Assembly (NCBI GenBank): GCA_025667525.1
Contig: JANFOE010000057.1
Span: 930,001-994,000 of the forward strand
Length of the DNA stretch: 64,000 nt
Origin: Glebionis coronaria
Taxonomy: Eukaryota > Streptophyta > Magnoliopsida > Asterales > Asteraceae
Direction: 5' to 3'
The notes beneath the pieces were generated by a model, which was given only the letters and a program-made list of their open reading frames with translations, made no database searches and had not been told where the DNA came from. This document shows positions 36,534 through 46,847 of the stretch, one piece after another (position 1 is the stretch's first letter; every line of letters starts with the position of its first letter). A program made the translations under genes and the position numbers.

Positions 36534-38741
36534 ATGGAATCGTTAAATTCGACACTTAAAGAGGGAGACTTGTATCGAATGCACGACAAAGCTAGAGAAA
36601 GTGGTATAAATTCATTTCAAATGCTTCAATATCATCTAGTCACTCTTTCACGGATTCAAGGAGGGAGCGAATTTGTGACAATCTTTGGTCAAGATCGTCA
36701 TATATTCATGGACTCAATGTTCACCACTTTGACCGAACTCGCCGAGCAACTCAACTGTGACAACTTTAATCACTCTGCATCGTCAATTGCTTATAAGGCT
36801 CTTGTGATACAACTCACGCCTTTCCTCCAATTCAATATCATCAAGTCTGCAAGTTCAGTGATTTGCCAATCGTTTTTTCTAGATACACATACCGAGCTTC
36901 GAGTTTTCCGTGATACAATTTTGAAACTCATGTCATCGGTCTCGTCTTCGATTTATGAAAGATCTCGACTTCAGCAAGGGTGTGATAATGGAGTGCAAGA
37001 CTCTTCGATGCAAGAGGCAACTGGTCATACGGTTGACAACTTGGAGCCTAACGATGGTACGAGCACAGAATCAGGAGGACAACATGATGCCGGTGGCACG
37101 TCAGGGAATGTTCACGAGATTTCTCTTGATGACACCTTACCCATTTCTGACGCAGAGCCTGCAAACATGGTACAATGTAATGTTGTTTATGATGTATATG
37201 CTGATGATATGCCGCATATTGAGAATTCTGAACCTGATTATGACAAACATGGGATGGAAACGAGTGATAGCAATACCACTTCTGATTCATCCGATGTAAG
37301 TCATAATGGGGGAGAGATTGTTCAGAATGCTATAGTACATCATGATAATTGTATTATAACTGCTTCATTGACTGCTTCTGATTCCAAGATTAGAAAGCTC
37401 GAAACGATTGTAGCTCAACAAGCAAAAGATCTTGAGGATTCCAAACTTGAATTTTCTAAGAAAACGGACAAATTTGAAACATACTTTGAAAAACTTGAAA
37501 AGTCAAACATTGTTCTTGAAAGAAAATTGGATCAAAAAGTTTTGGATTCGAAAGCTGAAAAGGATAATCTTTTGAAACAAATTCAGTTACTAGAGTCTAA
37601 ATTGGCATCCCAAGATAGAGTGCTTAAAGAGAATGAGACATTAAAGGCTCAAGTACAGGAAAAGGTCTTTGCTATAGCCGCGTTGAAAAACGAGTTAAGG
37701 AAAAATAGAGGACCTAGTGTGGACACTAAGCTTGAAAAACCATCAATCTTGGGGAAACCGCCTACAAATCAGTTCGTCAGACAACCGATTGTCAGACAAC
37801 CTACTGCATTTAGATCCGAGCGACTACAATCCTCGAGACCGCGGTTTGCCTCCCAAGTTGATTTGGGTCATATTTCTAGAACAGTCACTCCACCAACTAG
37901 GCCTAATGTGACTAAATCAGTTTTAGCAAGACCTCATCACATGATTGCCCCTAGTTTCTCTAAGAATAGTTCAATGAACACGTCTAGAACTAGTTCAACT
38001 GATGTGCGCCAGGATTTTGGTCAAAGGGAAGCTAAGCAAAAGACACAAGTAAGAGATAGGAATTTCAAACCTAGTCAGATGCCTTCTAGTTTACCCAACA
38101 CTGCTAACCGGAGCATGCCCAATCCTAGGAGCATCAATCAATCATCTAGGGATTCTAGATCTTACTCGGACATTAAATATGCTACTTGTAAAACATGTAG
38201 AAAATGTGTCTTTACGGCAAATCATGATTCCTGTATCAAGAAATTACTTAATGAGGTGAACTCCCGTGCTAGAATTAAGTCCCAGTGGATAGCTAAAATC
38301 AAACCCGTTGGTAAAGATTGGCGCCCCACTGGTAGAACTTTCACTCTTGTAGGAAACGAGTGCCCTTTAACTAGGATAGTCTCCAATTCTACTAAGTCTA
38401 CTAGGGAGGAAACTGATAAAGATGATACTTCACTTACGCCTAAACTTAAGGTTTTCTATAAAAGGAAACGTTTGCCAGCCAAGACTAGTGAATCATCTAC
38501 TCAGGTCGCCTCTGACACAAGTAAAGCCAACTGTGAACCCCCATGTGCTTCTATAATTGATATCGCTAACCCACGACAAAGCATGCACATTCCTAATGAG
38601 ATTGCAGGTACCAAAGTTGATGTTCCAAAAGAACGAAGCGGTCCAATCATTGTGTACCGTTCAACTAAGGACACTCTTAGAGTTTGGTTGCTGAAGAAGC
38701 AGATATCAGAGAAACAAATGTCTCAGGGGATTCATGGTTAA
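36534..38741 (+). CDS. Gag-like coiled-coil protein of element C, 735 aa
   Basis: Intact frame, start TTTCAATGG at 36534. The first ~145 residues ('MESLNSTLKEGDLYRMHDKA') are mostly helical and I do not recognise them. Residues ~150-265 are acidic and low in complexity and include 'METSDSNTTSDSSD', closely matching copia A's 'METVDSNTTPDSSD'. Residues ~280-385 form a coiled coil. A basic Ser/Arg/Pro-rich section follows, with 'QFVRQPIVRQP', a finger-like 'CKTCRKC...NHDSC' near 552-567, and 'WRPTGRTFTLVGNECPLTRI' near 596, a block I know from Asteraceae copia proteins just upstream of protease. No CCHC knuckle and no protease motif are seen. It may act as a structural or RNA-binding protein; this is inference. 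An uninterrupted 735-codon frame fits a recent insertion or selection. Confidence 0.8.
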   Translation: MESLNSTLKEGDLYRMHDKARESGINSFQMLQYHLVTLSRIQGGSEFVTIFGQDRHIFMDSMFTTLTELAEQLNCDNFNHSASSIAYKALVIQLTPFLQFNIIKSASSVICQSFFLDTHTELRVFRDTILKLMSSVSSSIYERSRLQQGCDNGVQDSSMQEATGHTVDNLEPNDGTSTESGGQHDAGGTSGNVHEISLDDTLPISDAEPANMVQCNVVYDVYADDMPHIENSEPDYDKHGMETSDSNTTSDSSDVSHNGGEIVQNAIVHHDNCIITASLTASDSKIRKLETIVAQQAKDLEDSKLEFSKKTDKFETYFEKLEKSNIVLERKLDQKVLDSKAEKDNLLKQIQLLESKLASQDRVLKENETLKAQVQEKVFAIAALKNELRKNRGPSVDTKLEKPSILGKPPTNQFVRQPIVRQPTAFRSERLQSSRPRFASQVDLGHISRTVTPPTRPNVTKSVLARPHHMIAPSFSKNSSMNTSRTSSTDVRQDFGQREAKQKTQVRDRNFKPSQMPSSLPNTANRSMPNPRSINQSSRDSRSYSDIKYATCKTCRKCVFTANHDSCIKKLLNEVNSRARIKSQWIAKIKPVGKDWRPTGRTFTLVGNECPLTRIVSNSTKSTREETDKDDTSLTPKLKVFYKRKRLPAKTSESSTQVASDTSKANCEPPCASIIDIANPRQSMHIPNEIAGTKVDVPKERSGPIIVYRSTKDTLRVWLLKKQISEKQMSQGIHG

Positions 38742-38750
38742 GCTGCACAC

Positions 38751-39756
38751 AAGGACTTACAGTCACATAACAGACTGTAACTCGCTCTCAAAAGACAGGA
38801 AAGTTCATCCCGATGATGACTTATCCTCAAAACGAGAAATTAATCTTTCTCGGACACGAGCTTCCGTTAAAACTATTCAAAGGTTTTAAGCTCGTGTAAA
38901 AGGACTTATAGTCACATCACAGACTATAACTCGCTCATCAAAGAAAGGAAAGTTTATCGCCGATGATAAACTTGTCCTAAAAACGAGAAATTCATTTTTC
39001 TCGGGCATGAGCTTATATCAAAAACATTCCAAGTTTTTAAGCTCATGCATTATGGCTCCTCGTTAAATGACAGACGATGACCCGGACTTCAGAGACAGGG
39101 AAGTTTATCTACGCAACGATAACTTACCCTCTTAACAAGAAATTAAGTTTTCTTGGACACGAGCTTATCTTAAAACAATTCAAAGGTTTTAAGCTCGTGT
39201 ATATGGCTTATAGATAAATGACAGTCTGTAACCCGTTCTTCAAAGGCAGGAAAGTTTATCGCCGATGATAAACTTATCCTTACAACGAGAAATTAATTTT
39301 TCTCGAGCATGAGCTTATATCGAAAACATTCAAAGTTTTTAAGCTCATGCACAATGACTTACAGTTAAATGTCAGACTGTAACTCAAACTTCAAATAAAG
39401 GAAAGTTTATCTTTTATGATAACTTATCCTCTTAACGAGAAATTCACCTTTCTCGGTCATGAGCTTGTATTAAAACATTCGAAGTTTTAAGCTCAGAAAG
39501 GAAAGTGTATCTTTTAAATAAGAGAACTTTTCCTCATAACGAGAAATTAACCTTTCTCGGTCATGAGCTTTCCGTTAAAACAGTCAAAGTTTTCAAGCTC
39601 ATGAAAACGACTTCTAAGTAAATGTCAGCTTAGGACTCGTTCTTCAGATAAAAGGAAAGTTTATCGACTATGATAAACTTATCCTTAACAACGGGAAGTT
39701 TACAACTTCTCGGACTTGAGCTCGTTTTATAAGATATTCAACATCTTAAGCTCAAG
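38751..39756 (+). repeat. Seven-unit array of conserved hairpins (~150 bp per unit)
   Basis: Units: 38751-38898, 38899-39048, 39049-39202, 39203-39352, 39353-39495, 39496-39603 (short) and 39604-39756. A full unit has four stems in order: (i) TTACAGTC/GACTGTAA; (ii) AAGTTTATC/GATAAACTT; (iii) CGAGAAA/TTTCTCG; (iv) ACACGAGCTT/AAGCTCGTGT. Stems change in matched pairs between units: (i) becomes TTATAGTC/GACTATAA in unit 2; (iv) becomes GCATGAGCTT/AAGCTCATGC in units 2 and 4, TCATGAGCTT/AAGCTCATGA in unit 6 and ACTTGAGCT/AGCTCAAGT in unit 7; (iii) becomes CAAGAAA/TTTCTTG in unit 3. Loops vary freely. There is no coding frame. This is the pattern of a conserved RNA fold. A weak, partial eighth unit may lie near 40040-40070. 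Confidence 0.88.
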
Positions 39757-42231
39757 TAATTGGTTTTCAACTTTGAACACAATTTTTCGAGAATTTCTCA
39801 AAAGGTTTTTCTAAATCTTTCAAAATTGTGTGTTCAAAAATGTTTTGATAAAAAGAGCATGTCTTCTGGAATCGATAATATTTACGAACCTAGAAATGTC
39901 ATTCAATAATGACACGGGGTTGTAAATAAAGTTCGAGCAGAAGTTCAAACTTTTAAAACATGCTCAAAATGGTTTGCTATTATTTCAGATAGCAACCCGC
40001 TTTTTCATAATCAAGTCAAGCATTTCACCGGAAAGCTTTGACTCAACAACGGGAATTAATTTTCTCGGGGACGTGACGAGGTGACCAACATTCGTGAACA
40101 AGAACCATGTGCTTCTTTCATATGATGTTCTCCATTATTCAGGTCCAACCTCGTAAATTGCTAATCTTGTGAATACATTATCATATATGATCCTTGCACG
40201 TGATAAATACCTTACACTTGTGTTTAAAAGGTATTTAATTTACGTCTCAAGTACACCCTCATTAATTTGAGGGGGAGCTTGTGTAAATCATGCAGATAAT
40301 TGGATTTGCATTTTTCTTCCCAAATTTTCTTAAAATGCTATTAAATCAATTGATATTAAAAACATCGATTGGGTTAATATTTTTAATATGGGGGAGAAAA
40401 TGTGATTTAATATGGGAAATGATTAATCACAAATGGTTTGACTTAACATGTTAGCTCATCCCGACATGTGCGAAATGTTTTCGAATATCGTAGTATATGT
40501 TAAGGGGGAGCAAAATGGATTTGCACTTCAAAATGGATTTCATGGTGACATACACTTACCCAAAACATCTCTATTCACGACGGTGAAGATTGTGGTGACA
40601 TAAGGATGGTAGGATAGGTTAAAGTCCAATGATTTCTCTAAAACCGGAGGAATCTTCCCAAGGACATTCCATAGCTAGAAATAGTAGTCCTTAGGAAAGA
40701 TGGAGAAAGATTGTGAACGTAGCTGAATGCCGACCAAGTACTTAAGTTAGCACTGGAACAATCACAACAAGGTGCTAGTTATGACGTATTGGTAAGCATT
40801 GAAGGGGTTGAAGAATGAAAAAGAATTGTAAAGATAAAGGGTGTAAAGAAAGAAGCCCTCCTTACAACCTTAGGCAGAAACCGGGTCAATTCATATGCTA
40901 TTGAGATCATTGTAATGATTCTTGATATTGAAGATAGACATCATGGACCCAGTGATGCAAGGCACAACCCATCCCAGCTAACTCAGATATCTCTTAAAAG
41001 ATATTTGTCTTAATCACACGGAGACAACACATTATCTATTGATTTATTCACTCCGAATAAATTGGTATTGAAAAGGTGGCACTCCTCTCCAGCCTCCGAT
41101 CACTAAAAATCCAAAATGCACGATCGAGTCTAGAGCCATTTGAGATCATCAAATATCTCATTAGGACACACTTTCATTATTCCTTGCTTGTTCACACAAT
41201 GTGAAAAGTAAGAAAGATATTAAGAGTCCTACACAAAATCTTCATGATCTTGCCTGAACATCCGAGTAATACGAAAGTATTTACAATGAAGATGGAAATC
41301 CTTCTTGAGCGAATATCAAAAAGCTCATGGTAGGTGACTTGTGCGATTCTTTATGAATCAAACTTGTGATAACTGGAAAGCAACAGCTGTTTAATTCTTT
41401 ATGAATTTAAACACGTTCCAGGCCTCTACGCAATATCTTAGTGATCTTGCCAGAACATTCAGAGTAATACTATTAAGTATTTACAGTGACGAATGGAAAT
41501 CCTTCTAGTGTTAACATCAAACAGCACTTGGTAGGTAACTTGCAAGATTCTATATAAATCAAGCTAGTGACAACTGGAAAGCAACGATGGTGCGGTTCTT
41601 AATTGAACTTCACTTGTTCCAGGAACATGAATTGACGGCTTCAAATCATGCGGATAATATTATCCAAATGATTCACTCTTTACGTTCGCAGTCAGCTTTG
41701 GACGGTCGAGTAAAGAGAACGGGTTTACCCGCGAAATCTTGTCAAGGAGGTTCTTTATTGAAACTACCTGCCACAAGTACGATATTTAATATCGTCCAAC
41801 GGTCTTCACCGACCGGAGGTAAAATGCTACCGAATTAGAATGAAATGTTCAAGGCCATTTCATCCGTGTATATTGTTTGTTGCTAACTGTCTTATGTAGC
41901 GTAACAAGAAGGTGGCATTGCGGTGTACAATCCAGAAGAAGTCGTCACCACATGCTTATACTACATACACTTAGTACTTCAACAAATTCAAGAAAGCCCG
42001 AAGGTCAAGTCTTCCGCTGTATCAAACTCTGAAGCTTTCAAGAATTTAAAGGTATAAGTATGTGGAACATGAAGTCACGAAGAGGCAAATTTCACAAGTG
42101 ATGAATGCACAAGGTCAAGGCAAGGAAACATGCTCAAGACTAAAGTCAAAGATCACATCAAGCATATTCACAAGAACAAGATCGAAGACTCAAGCATAGT
42201 ATGCTAGGTTTAAGATTTTGTAAAATGGTGT
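39757..42231 (+). other. Non-coding 3' region of element C
   Basis: No supported gene. Features: GGGGGAG purine tracts in T/A-rich surroundings at about 40270, 40390 and 40505, a tandem duplication at 41238-41628, and short inverted repeats such as 'aatactattaagtatt' near 41470. The 83-codon frame at 41587-41838 has no recognisable motif. In a full-length copia element this space would hold pol, but no RT, IN or RNase H words were found in any frame. Confidence 0.6.
41238..41628 (+). repeat. Two-copy tandem duplication, ~194 bp
   Basis: Copies at 41238-41431 and 41432-41628 share, in order, 'gatcttgcc', 'gaaca', 'gagtaata', 'aagtatttaca', 'atggaaatccttct', 'tggtaggt', 'acttg', 'aactggaaagcaac' and 'gttccagg'. 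They have diverged by many substitutions and are older than the LTR pair. Confidence 0.75.
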
Positions 42232-42261
42232 GACCTCCCTTAGGGGGAGATTGTTGGAAAT
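42232..42261 (+). repeat. Extra copy of PPT plus LTR start
   Basis: A 30-base stretch ending ...agggggagattgttggaaat is identical to 42347-42376, the true PPT/LTR junction, 115 bp downstream. The sequence between retains weak similarity to the beginning of the LTR. Confidence 0.85.
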
Positions 42262-42356
42262 GTGTTTTCCCAAAGAAAGTCTCGGTCACATCATTATTAG
42301 CATAGATCACGAGCTATAGAATATTTAGAACTTTGTAACTTGGAGCGACCTCCCTT

Positions 42357-42366
42357 AGGGGGAGAT
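42357..42366 (+). other. Polypurine tract of element C
   Basis: agggggagat lies directly before the 3' LTR. Confidence 0.85.
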
Positions 42367-42687
42367 TGTTGGAAATACGTTTTTACGTATTTATGAAGGA
42401 TCGGTCGCTCCAACGATATATTATTGTATTAGGCTCGTGATCCAGTTTGTAGTAAATATAGTCCATATAGCCCACATGTAGGGTGGGATATATACCCCTC
42501 CTAGCATGTTAGGAGGGGTGGTTCATTCATTTACAACATTTTTCATTAATCTATTTCACTTTCTCTCTCTACTTTTCTTTTCTCTCCTTTCTCTCTCTAC
42601 ACCCCATCTCCTTCTTCCCCATTTTCCACCACCTTATCAATAGATCAATCCATCATTTAACAAATCCTTAGAAACCATAGACCTTTA
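42367..42687 (+). repeat. 3' LTR of element C, 321 bp
   Basis: Near-identical to 33777-34099. Differences include gggtgggatatata for gggtgggctatatata, and a changed last 20 bases (ending ACCTTTA instead of ACCTTCA). The target duplication aaggt follows at 42688-42692. Confidence 0.93.
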
Positions 42688-42692
42688 AAGGT

Positions 42693-43947
42693 AAACCCTA
42701 TATCCCTTGCTCTGCACTGAATATCCCATAAATTAGCCTTCATCACCTTTTGCACTAAATTTACCTAAGGCATCACTAGTATCAAGTACAACTACATGAC
42801 AACCAAAAGGTTTAAGAAAACCAGTATTAGGTTTCCTTCCCCAAAGTAACTCATAAGGTGTTTTGTTCTGTATTTTGTTGACCAATGCTCTATTCTGAAC
42901 ATAGCAAGCTGTATTCACAGCCTCAGCCCAAAAAGCTATGGGAAAGTGAGCATCAGCCAACATAGTTCTGGCCGCTTCAATTAGGGTTCTATTCTTTCTC
43001 TCAGCAACCCCATTTTGCTGTGGAGTTCTGGCAACACTAAACTGCCTAGTAATCCCTTTCTTGGCACAAAAATCATCTAACAGTTTATTTCTAAACTCAC
43101 CACCATTATCACTCCTAAGCATTTTAACTTCATTACCAGTCTTCTTCTCTATCTGAGTGATAAAGTCAATTAAAGTGTCAGTAGTGTCACTTTTCATAGC
43201 TAAAAAGAAAGTCCAAGTACACCTAGAAAAGTCATCTATGATGACAAAGCAGTATGATTTACCATTCAAACTCTCTATATTAGTTGGACCAAAAAGGTCC
43301 ATATGCAGCAAGTGAAGTGGTCTAGAACTAGAGTGCACCTGTTTAGACTTAAATGAGACCTTGTGTTGCTTGCCTTTAAGACATGCAACACAAGAGTGGT
43401 CATTGTGGAAAGCCTTTTCAGGTAAACCATCAACCAAGCCAAGCCTCACAAGCCTGTTTATATTCTTGAAGTTTATGTGCCCTAGTCTCCTGTGCCATAG
43501 ATTACTCTCATCTACTGAAGCTTTAGCATAAAAACATGACATATTATTATTCATCCTAATTCCATTAAGATTCACATTATAAATGTCTTTATGTCTAGGT
43601 GTTCTATAGTCAATATATTTCTCATCTGGGATTTTATAATCCTTGCTTAACACCAAGCATTCAGCATCAGTAAACAGAACTTTATTTTTGTTATCACAAA
43701 CTTGTGATACACTAAAAAGATTGTAATCAAGTTCCTTTACCAGAAACACGTTCTCAACATGCAAGTTCTTGGTGAGAAGAGTTCCTTTGCCTGTGATAGT
43801 ACCATATCCACCTCCAAAGTAAACCTTATCACCATCCTTAATGGGAGTGAAGTTAGTTAAATAATCTTCCTTCTCTGTCATGTGCCTGGAGCATCCACTG
43901 TCCCAATATCCATAATCATTGACCTGTTTTTGAATGCCCTTGCACAT
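42693..43947 (-). pseudogene. Copia B protease and integrase
   Basis: The minus-strand frame begins at the protease signature DSGCSRHMTE (residues 16-25). It continues with 'GKGTLLTKNLHVENVFLV', the GAG-pre-integrase block 'LWHRRLGHINF' and 'HSCVACLKGKQH' (HHCC zinc site), and the integrase core with D in 'LLHMDLFGP', D in 'LRSDNGGEF' and E in 'VAERKNRTL'. 'GVAERKNRTLIEAARTML' is the standard copia wording. A stop at 42733 (likely Tyr to stop before 'FMGYSVQSKGYRVY') breaks it 40 bases before element C. The frame continues on the far side of C at 33771. Confidence 0.93.
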
Positions 43948-43959
43948 AAAGAAAACAAA

Positions 43960-46750
43960 TTAGTTTTCTTTGGGAACCCAAGCCTTAGCAGACTTGGATT
44001 CATTTGGTTGTTCAACAAGAACATACTTGGTTCTCATAACAACCCCTTGTTCATCCCTCTTTGGATGAAATACCCAGTTAACCCCAATAGGTTTTGTAAT
44101 GACCTTTGAAATATAGTTAAATCTGTTGCAGGTCATAGAAAGTCCATTAGAATTAGGGTTTTGATCTTGCTTAGGTATCCATGTCAAGCTTGAAGAGGCT
44201 TTAGACCCCTTACCCTGTGGTTGCAAATATTTAGGTCTGGCAACGTTTCTGTCAGCGTTGGATTTGGTCTTGTCAACGCTGAAATTACCCTTGTAAGTGT
44301 TGAACCTAGGGTTTGCTACAAAAACCCATTGCCTATTAGACCAAGTATTGGTCTTTTGAAATGGTCTTTGTCCATGAGTGTTAGACCCTCTAGAGAAGAA
44401 AGGGGCTGGTATAACAACTTGTAGACTTTGCTCCACACAAGTTTTGGGTCTGACAACATTTGACTTTTTAACAGCGTTGACCTTGGAAGCGTTGACACAC
44501 TTATATGCTAAATGTGAAAAGCTACCACAAGTCTAATAGGCTTTTCTAGACACAACCCTAGGTCTAGAAGAGAAGAAGCCTGTTCCATCATTACTAACTT
44601 AGCTTTTAGGTGACCTAGTATTCCTATACATTTTTGCATACTTGATGCTAGGTTTTCTAACAGTGTTTGAGCCAAGGTAAACAGTCTTACCAGTGATTGG
44701 GTTTGTTACCTTAATAGGGGTTGACTCATTTGGACTTTCACATAACAAGCCACCCTTAACAAACAGGGTAGGGTTGACTTTCTTCCATTCATTCAAGTCA
44801 GTCAACTTTTGTCTATACTCTTCAACTAGGGTAATGACTCTTGGTGGAGGAATAAATTCCTCCTCTTGGAGTTCTGGTAAACCAGTCCAAGATAGGTCCT
44901 TTCTTTGGACACCATAGAAGTCCCCAGCTGGTGGTGGAACCACATTATAGTCTTTCATCCCAATCCCAGTCATGTCCTTAGGATCCTTTTGTTTATTAAC
45001 ACATTCTCCTAGGGTTTGTGAGGCCTTATCAAATCTCTAAATTTTAAGGTCAATATTATCCTTATTCTTGATGGCCTTATCTAACTTAGCCTGTATATCA
45101 GCATTGACCATTTCCATGATGTTTCTAATATCATTACTAGCATTTAAATCATGTTTTAAGATGTTAATTTTATCTTTTAGATCAAATTCCATTTTCTTGT
45201 ACTCCTCAATTGTCTTTTCAGTTTGAGTGAGAGCAATTTGATAGTTAGATAACTTGCATCTCTCAGTACTCACATCACTTAACAATCTTAAAACCTCTTT
45301 GTTAAGTTTCTCAGTATTTAACCTACAACCCTTACTACAAAAAGCATCATCGTATACCTCATTATCTGATGAAGAGGAGGAGTGTGCCATGAGAGCATAT
45401 TGAACATGCTCTTCTTCTTCTATCTCAGCAACCAAAGCTTTATCCTCTTCCCCATCCTTAGCCAAATAGCTCCAATCCCATCCAGTACCATCAATTTCTT
45501 GCACTGCAACCATGGCCTTAGGATCTTGAGCCTTAACAATTTGGCTTGAGGGTTTGCCAGCATCAGATCTTCTTGGAGATATGCATTCCGTCATGAAGTG
45601 CCCCATACGATGACAATTGTAGCACTCAACCTTGGATTTGTCAAATCCAGCAGTGTCCTTTGCATTAAAGGTCATCTTCTTCTTAAACCTCCTATTCCAC
45701 ATGTTTTCTCTTATACTTGCAAGATCCATGTTCCACTTAATATCCATCTTCTCCAAGTGCTCATCACTTATTTGCTCAAGTTCCTCATATGTAATCACTG
45801 AACCATTGGGCAAAGAAGCAATGTAAGCACACACAGTATCCAGATCTAAACCAGCAGGCTTAACTATTGGAGAGTCACTTTTGTATGTGTCAGCATCTGA
45901 ATGTGAGGCATTGACAAGGTATGTTCCAGCGTTGACACATGTTGATCCAGTAACTGGGTGCATGTAAGATACCTTCTGATCAAATTGGCATTCACTATGT
46001 GAAAAGAAGGCCATGTTGCTATTAGTAGACTTACTTCCATGCTCCAAAAGAGTTTCATCCTCCAACAGCCTCAGTTTGTTGTAGATATCATCAAAAGTAG
46101 AACTTTCGTGAGTGTTATTGGCAAGATTAGATCTTGCCTCAATCTTCCACGCATCACCAAGGCTTTTAAGAAAAGTGGCAATAATGTCAACATCACCAAC
46201 TTGTGTCCCCATGAAGGACAACTTGCTTGTAATGTCAAGCAGTCTGCTTCTCACACTGCTAAGCTTCTAATTAGGTTGAGCCTTGAAAACAGCATACTCA
46301 TGCATGAGCTGCTTCTTCTTCTCTTCCTTAGTATCATCATTTCCACCATATGCAACTTCAAGAGCTGCCCAAAGGTCTTTTGCATAATCATAACCTCTGT
46401 ATTTATGCTGGTTCTCTTGTCCCAAAGAGAGTTTCAGAATGTTTAGGGTTTTCATATCAACCCTTTCTCTTTGCTATGTCTTCAGCAGACACAACTCTAC
46501 CATCACCAGGTTTTTCTTTCTTATCAGCTTCTGGACATCCCACAACCGCAGTTCTTGCAGCAATGGCATTAGCAATCTTTTCAGCTTTATTGAATGTGTT
46601 TTCATATTCAATAATCTCCCAGAGAGTGTAGTCATAGATTCCTAGATATTGCTCAAAGTTGAACTTCCATAGCTCAAAGTTGTTTGCATCAAGCATGGGA
46701 ATCTTGATGCTAGGGTGTGAGGTGGAGGGGTTTACTTCTGGATTGGACAT
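43960..46750 (-). pseudogene. Copia B gag with zinc knuckle
   Basis: Start ATG at 46750 ('MSNPEVNPSTSHPSIKIP'). The first block, 'FELWKFNFEQYLGIYDYTLW', is typical copia gag. A frameshift near 46457 leads to 'LGQENQHKYRGYDYAKDLW', then a stop at 46267 and a further shift. From 46254 to 42733 one frame can be followed for 1174 codons, broken only by stops at 45037, 44599, near 44535 and 43960. It holds 'LRLLEDETLLEHGSK', the CCHC knuckle 'CYNCHRMGHFMTEC' near 45580-45620, a coiled coil ('LTQTEKTIEEYKKMEFDLKD'), a second half-knuckle 'CGSFSHLAYKC', and basic linker up to the protease. Gag packages the RNA. The copy is dead, mainly through nonsense changes. Confidence 0.9.
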
Positions 46751-46833
46751 GATGTTTTTAGGGTTTTCTGAAAATTAGGGTTTTGGTAATTTTAGGGTTC
46801 TTGTGTTCTTTAAGATCAAAAGTTTCTCAACAA

Positions 46834-46845
46834 GCTCTGATACCA
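46834..46845 (-). other. Primer-binding site of copia B
   Basis: The minus strand reads TGGTATCAGAGC, an exact match to the initiator-methionine tRNA complement, two bases from the LTR end. Confidence 0.92.
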
Positions 46846-46847
46846 CT

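Larger units (their letters stand above)
33777..42687 (+). mobile_element. Element C: non-autonomous LTR retrotransposon with one gag-like ORF (TR-GAG-like)
   Basis: Complete element of 8911 bp: 5' LTR 33777-34099, PBS, leader, a single 735-codon ORF, a structured non-coding 3' region, PPT, 3' LTR 42367-42687. A perfect 5-bp target duplication, aaggt, sits at 33772-33776 and 42688-42692. No protease, integrase, RT or RNase H trace was found in about 3.6 kb after the ORF. It lies in opposite orientation to copia B and splits B between integrase and RT; the B frame rejoins across the site. LTRs differ at roughly eight positions (about 97% identical). LTR hairpin, PBS and the ORF's C-terminal half link it to copia A, so A-like elements are the likely helper. 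Confidence 0.93.

Noticed and set aside
36955..37299. Second gene overlapping the C ORF
   Set aside because: Alternative-frame shadow of the 735-codon frame.
38751..39756. CRISPR array or satellite DNA
   Set aside because: Units are ~150 bp, internally palindromic and diverged with paired changes, inside a plant retrotransposon; there are no identical short repeats with unique spacers.
41587..41838. Small gene in the C 3' region
   Set aside because: 83 codons, no motif, partly within the tandem duplication.
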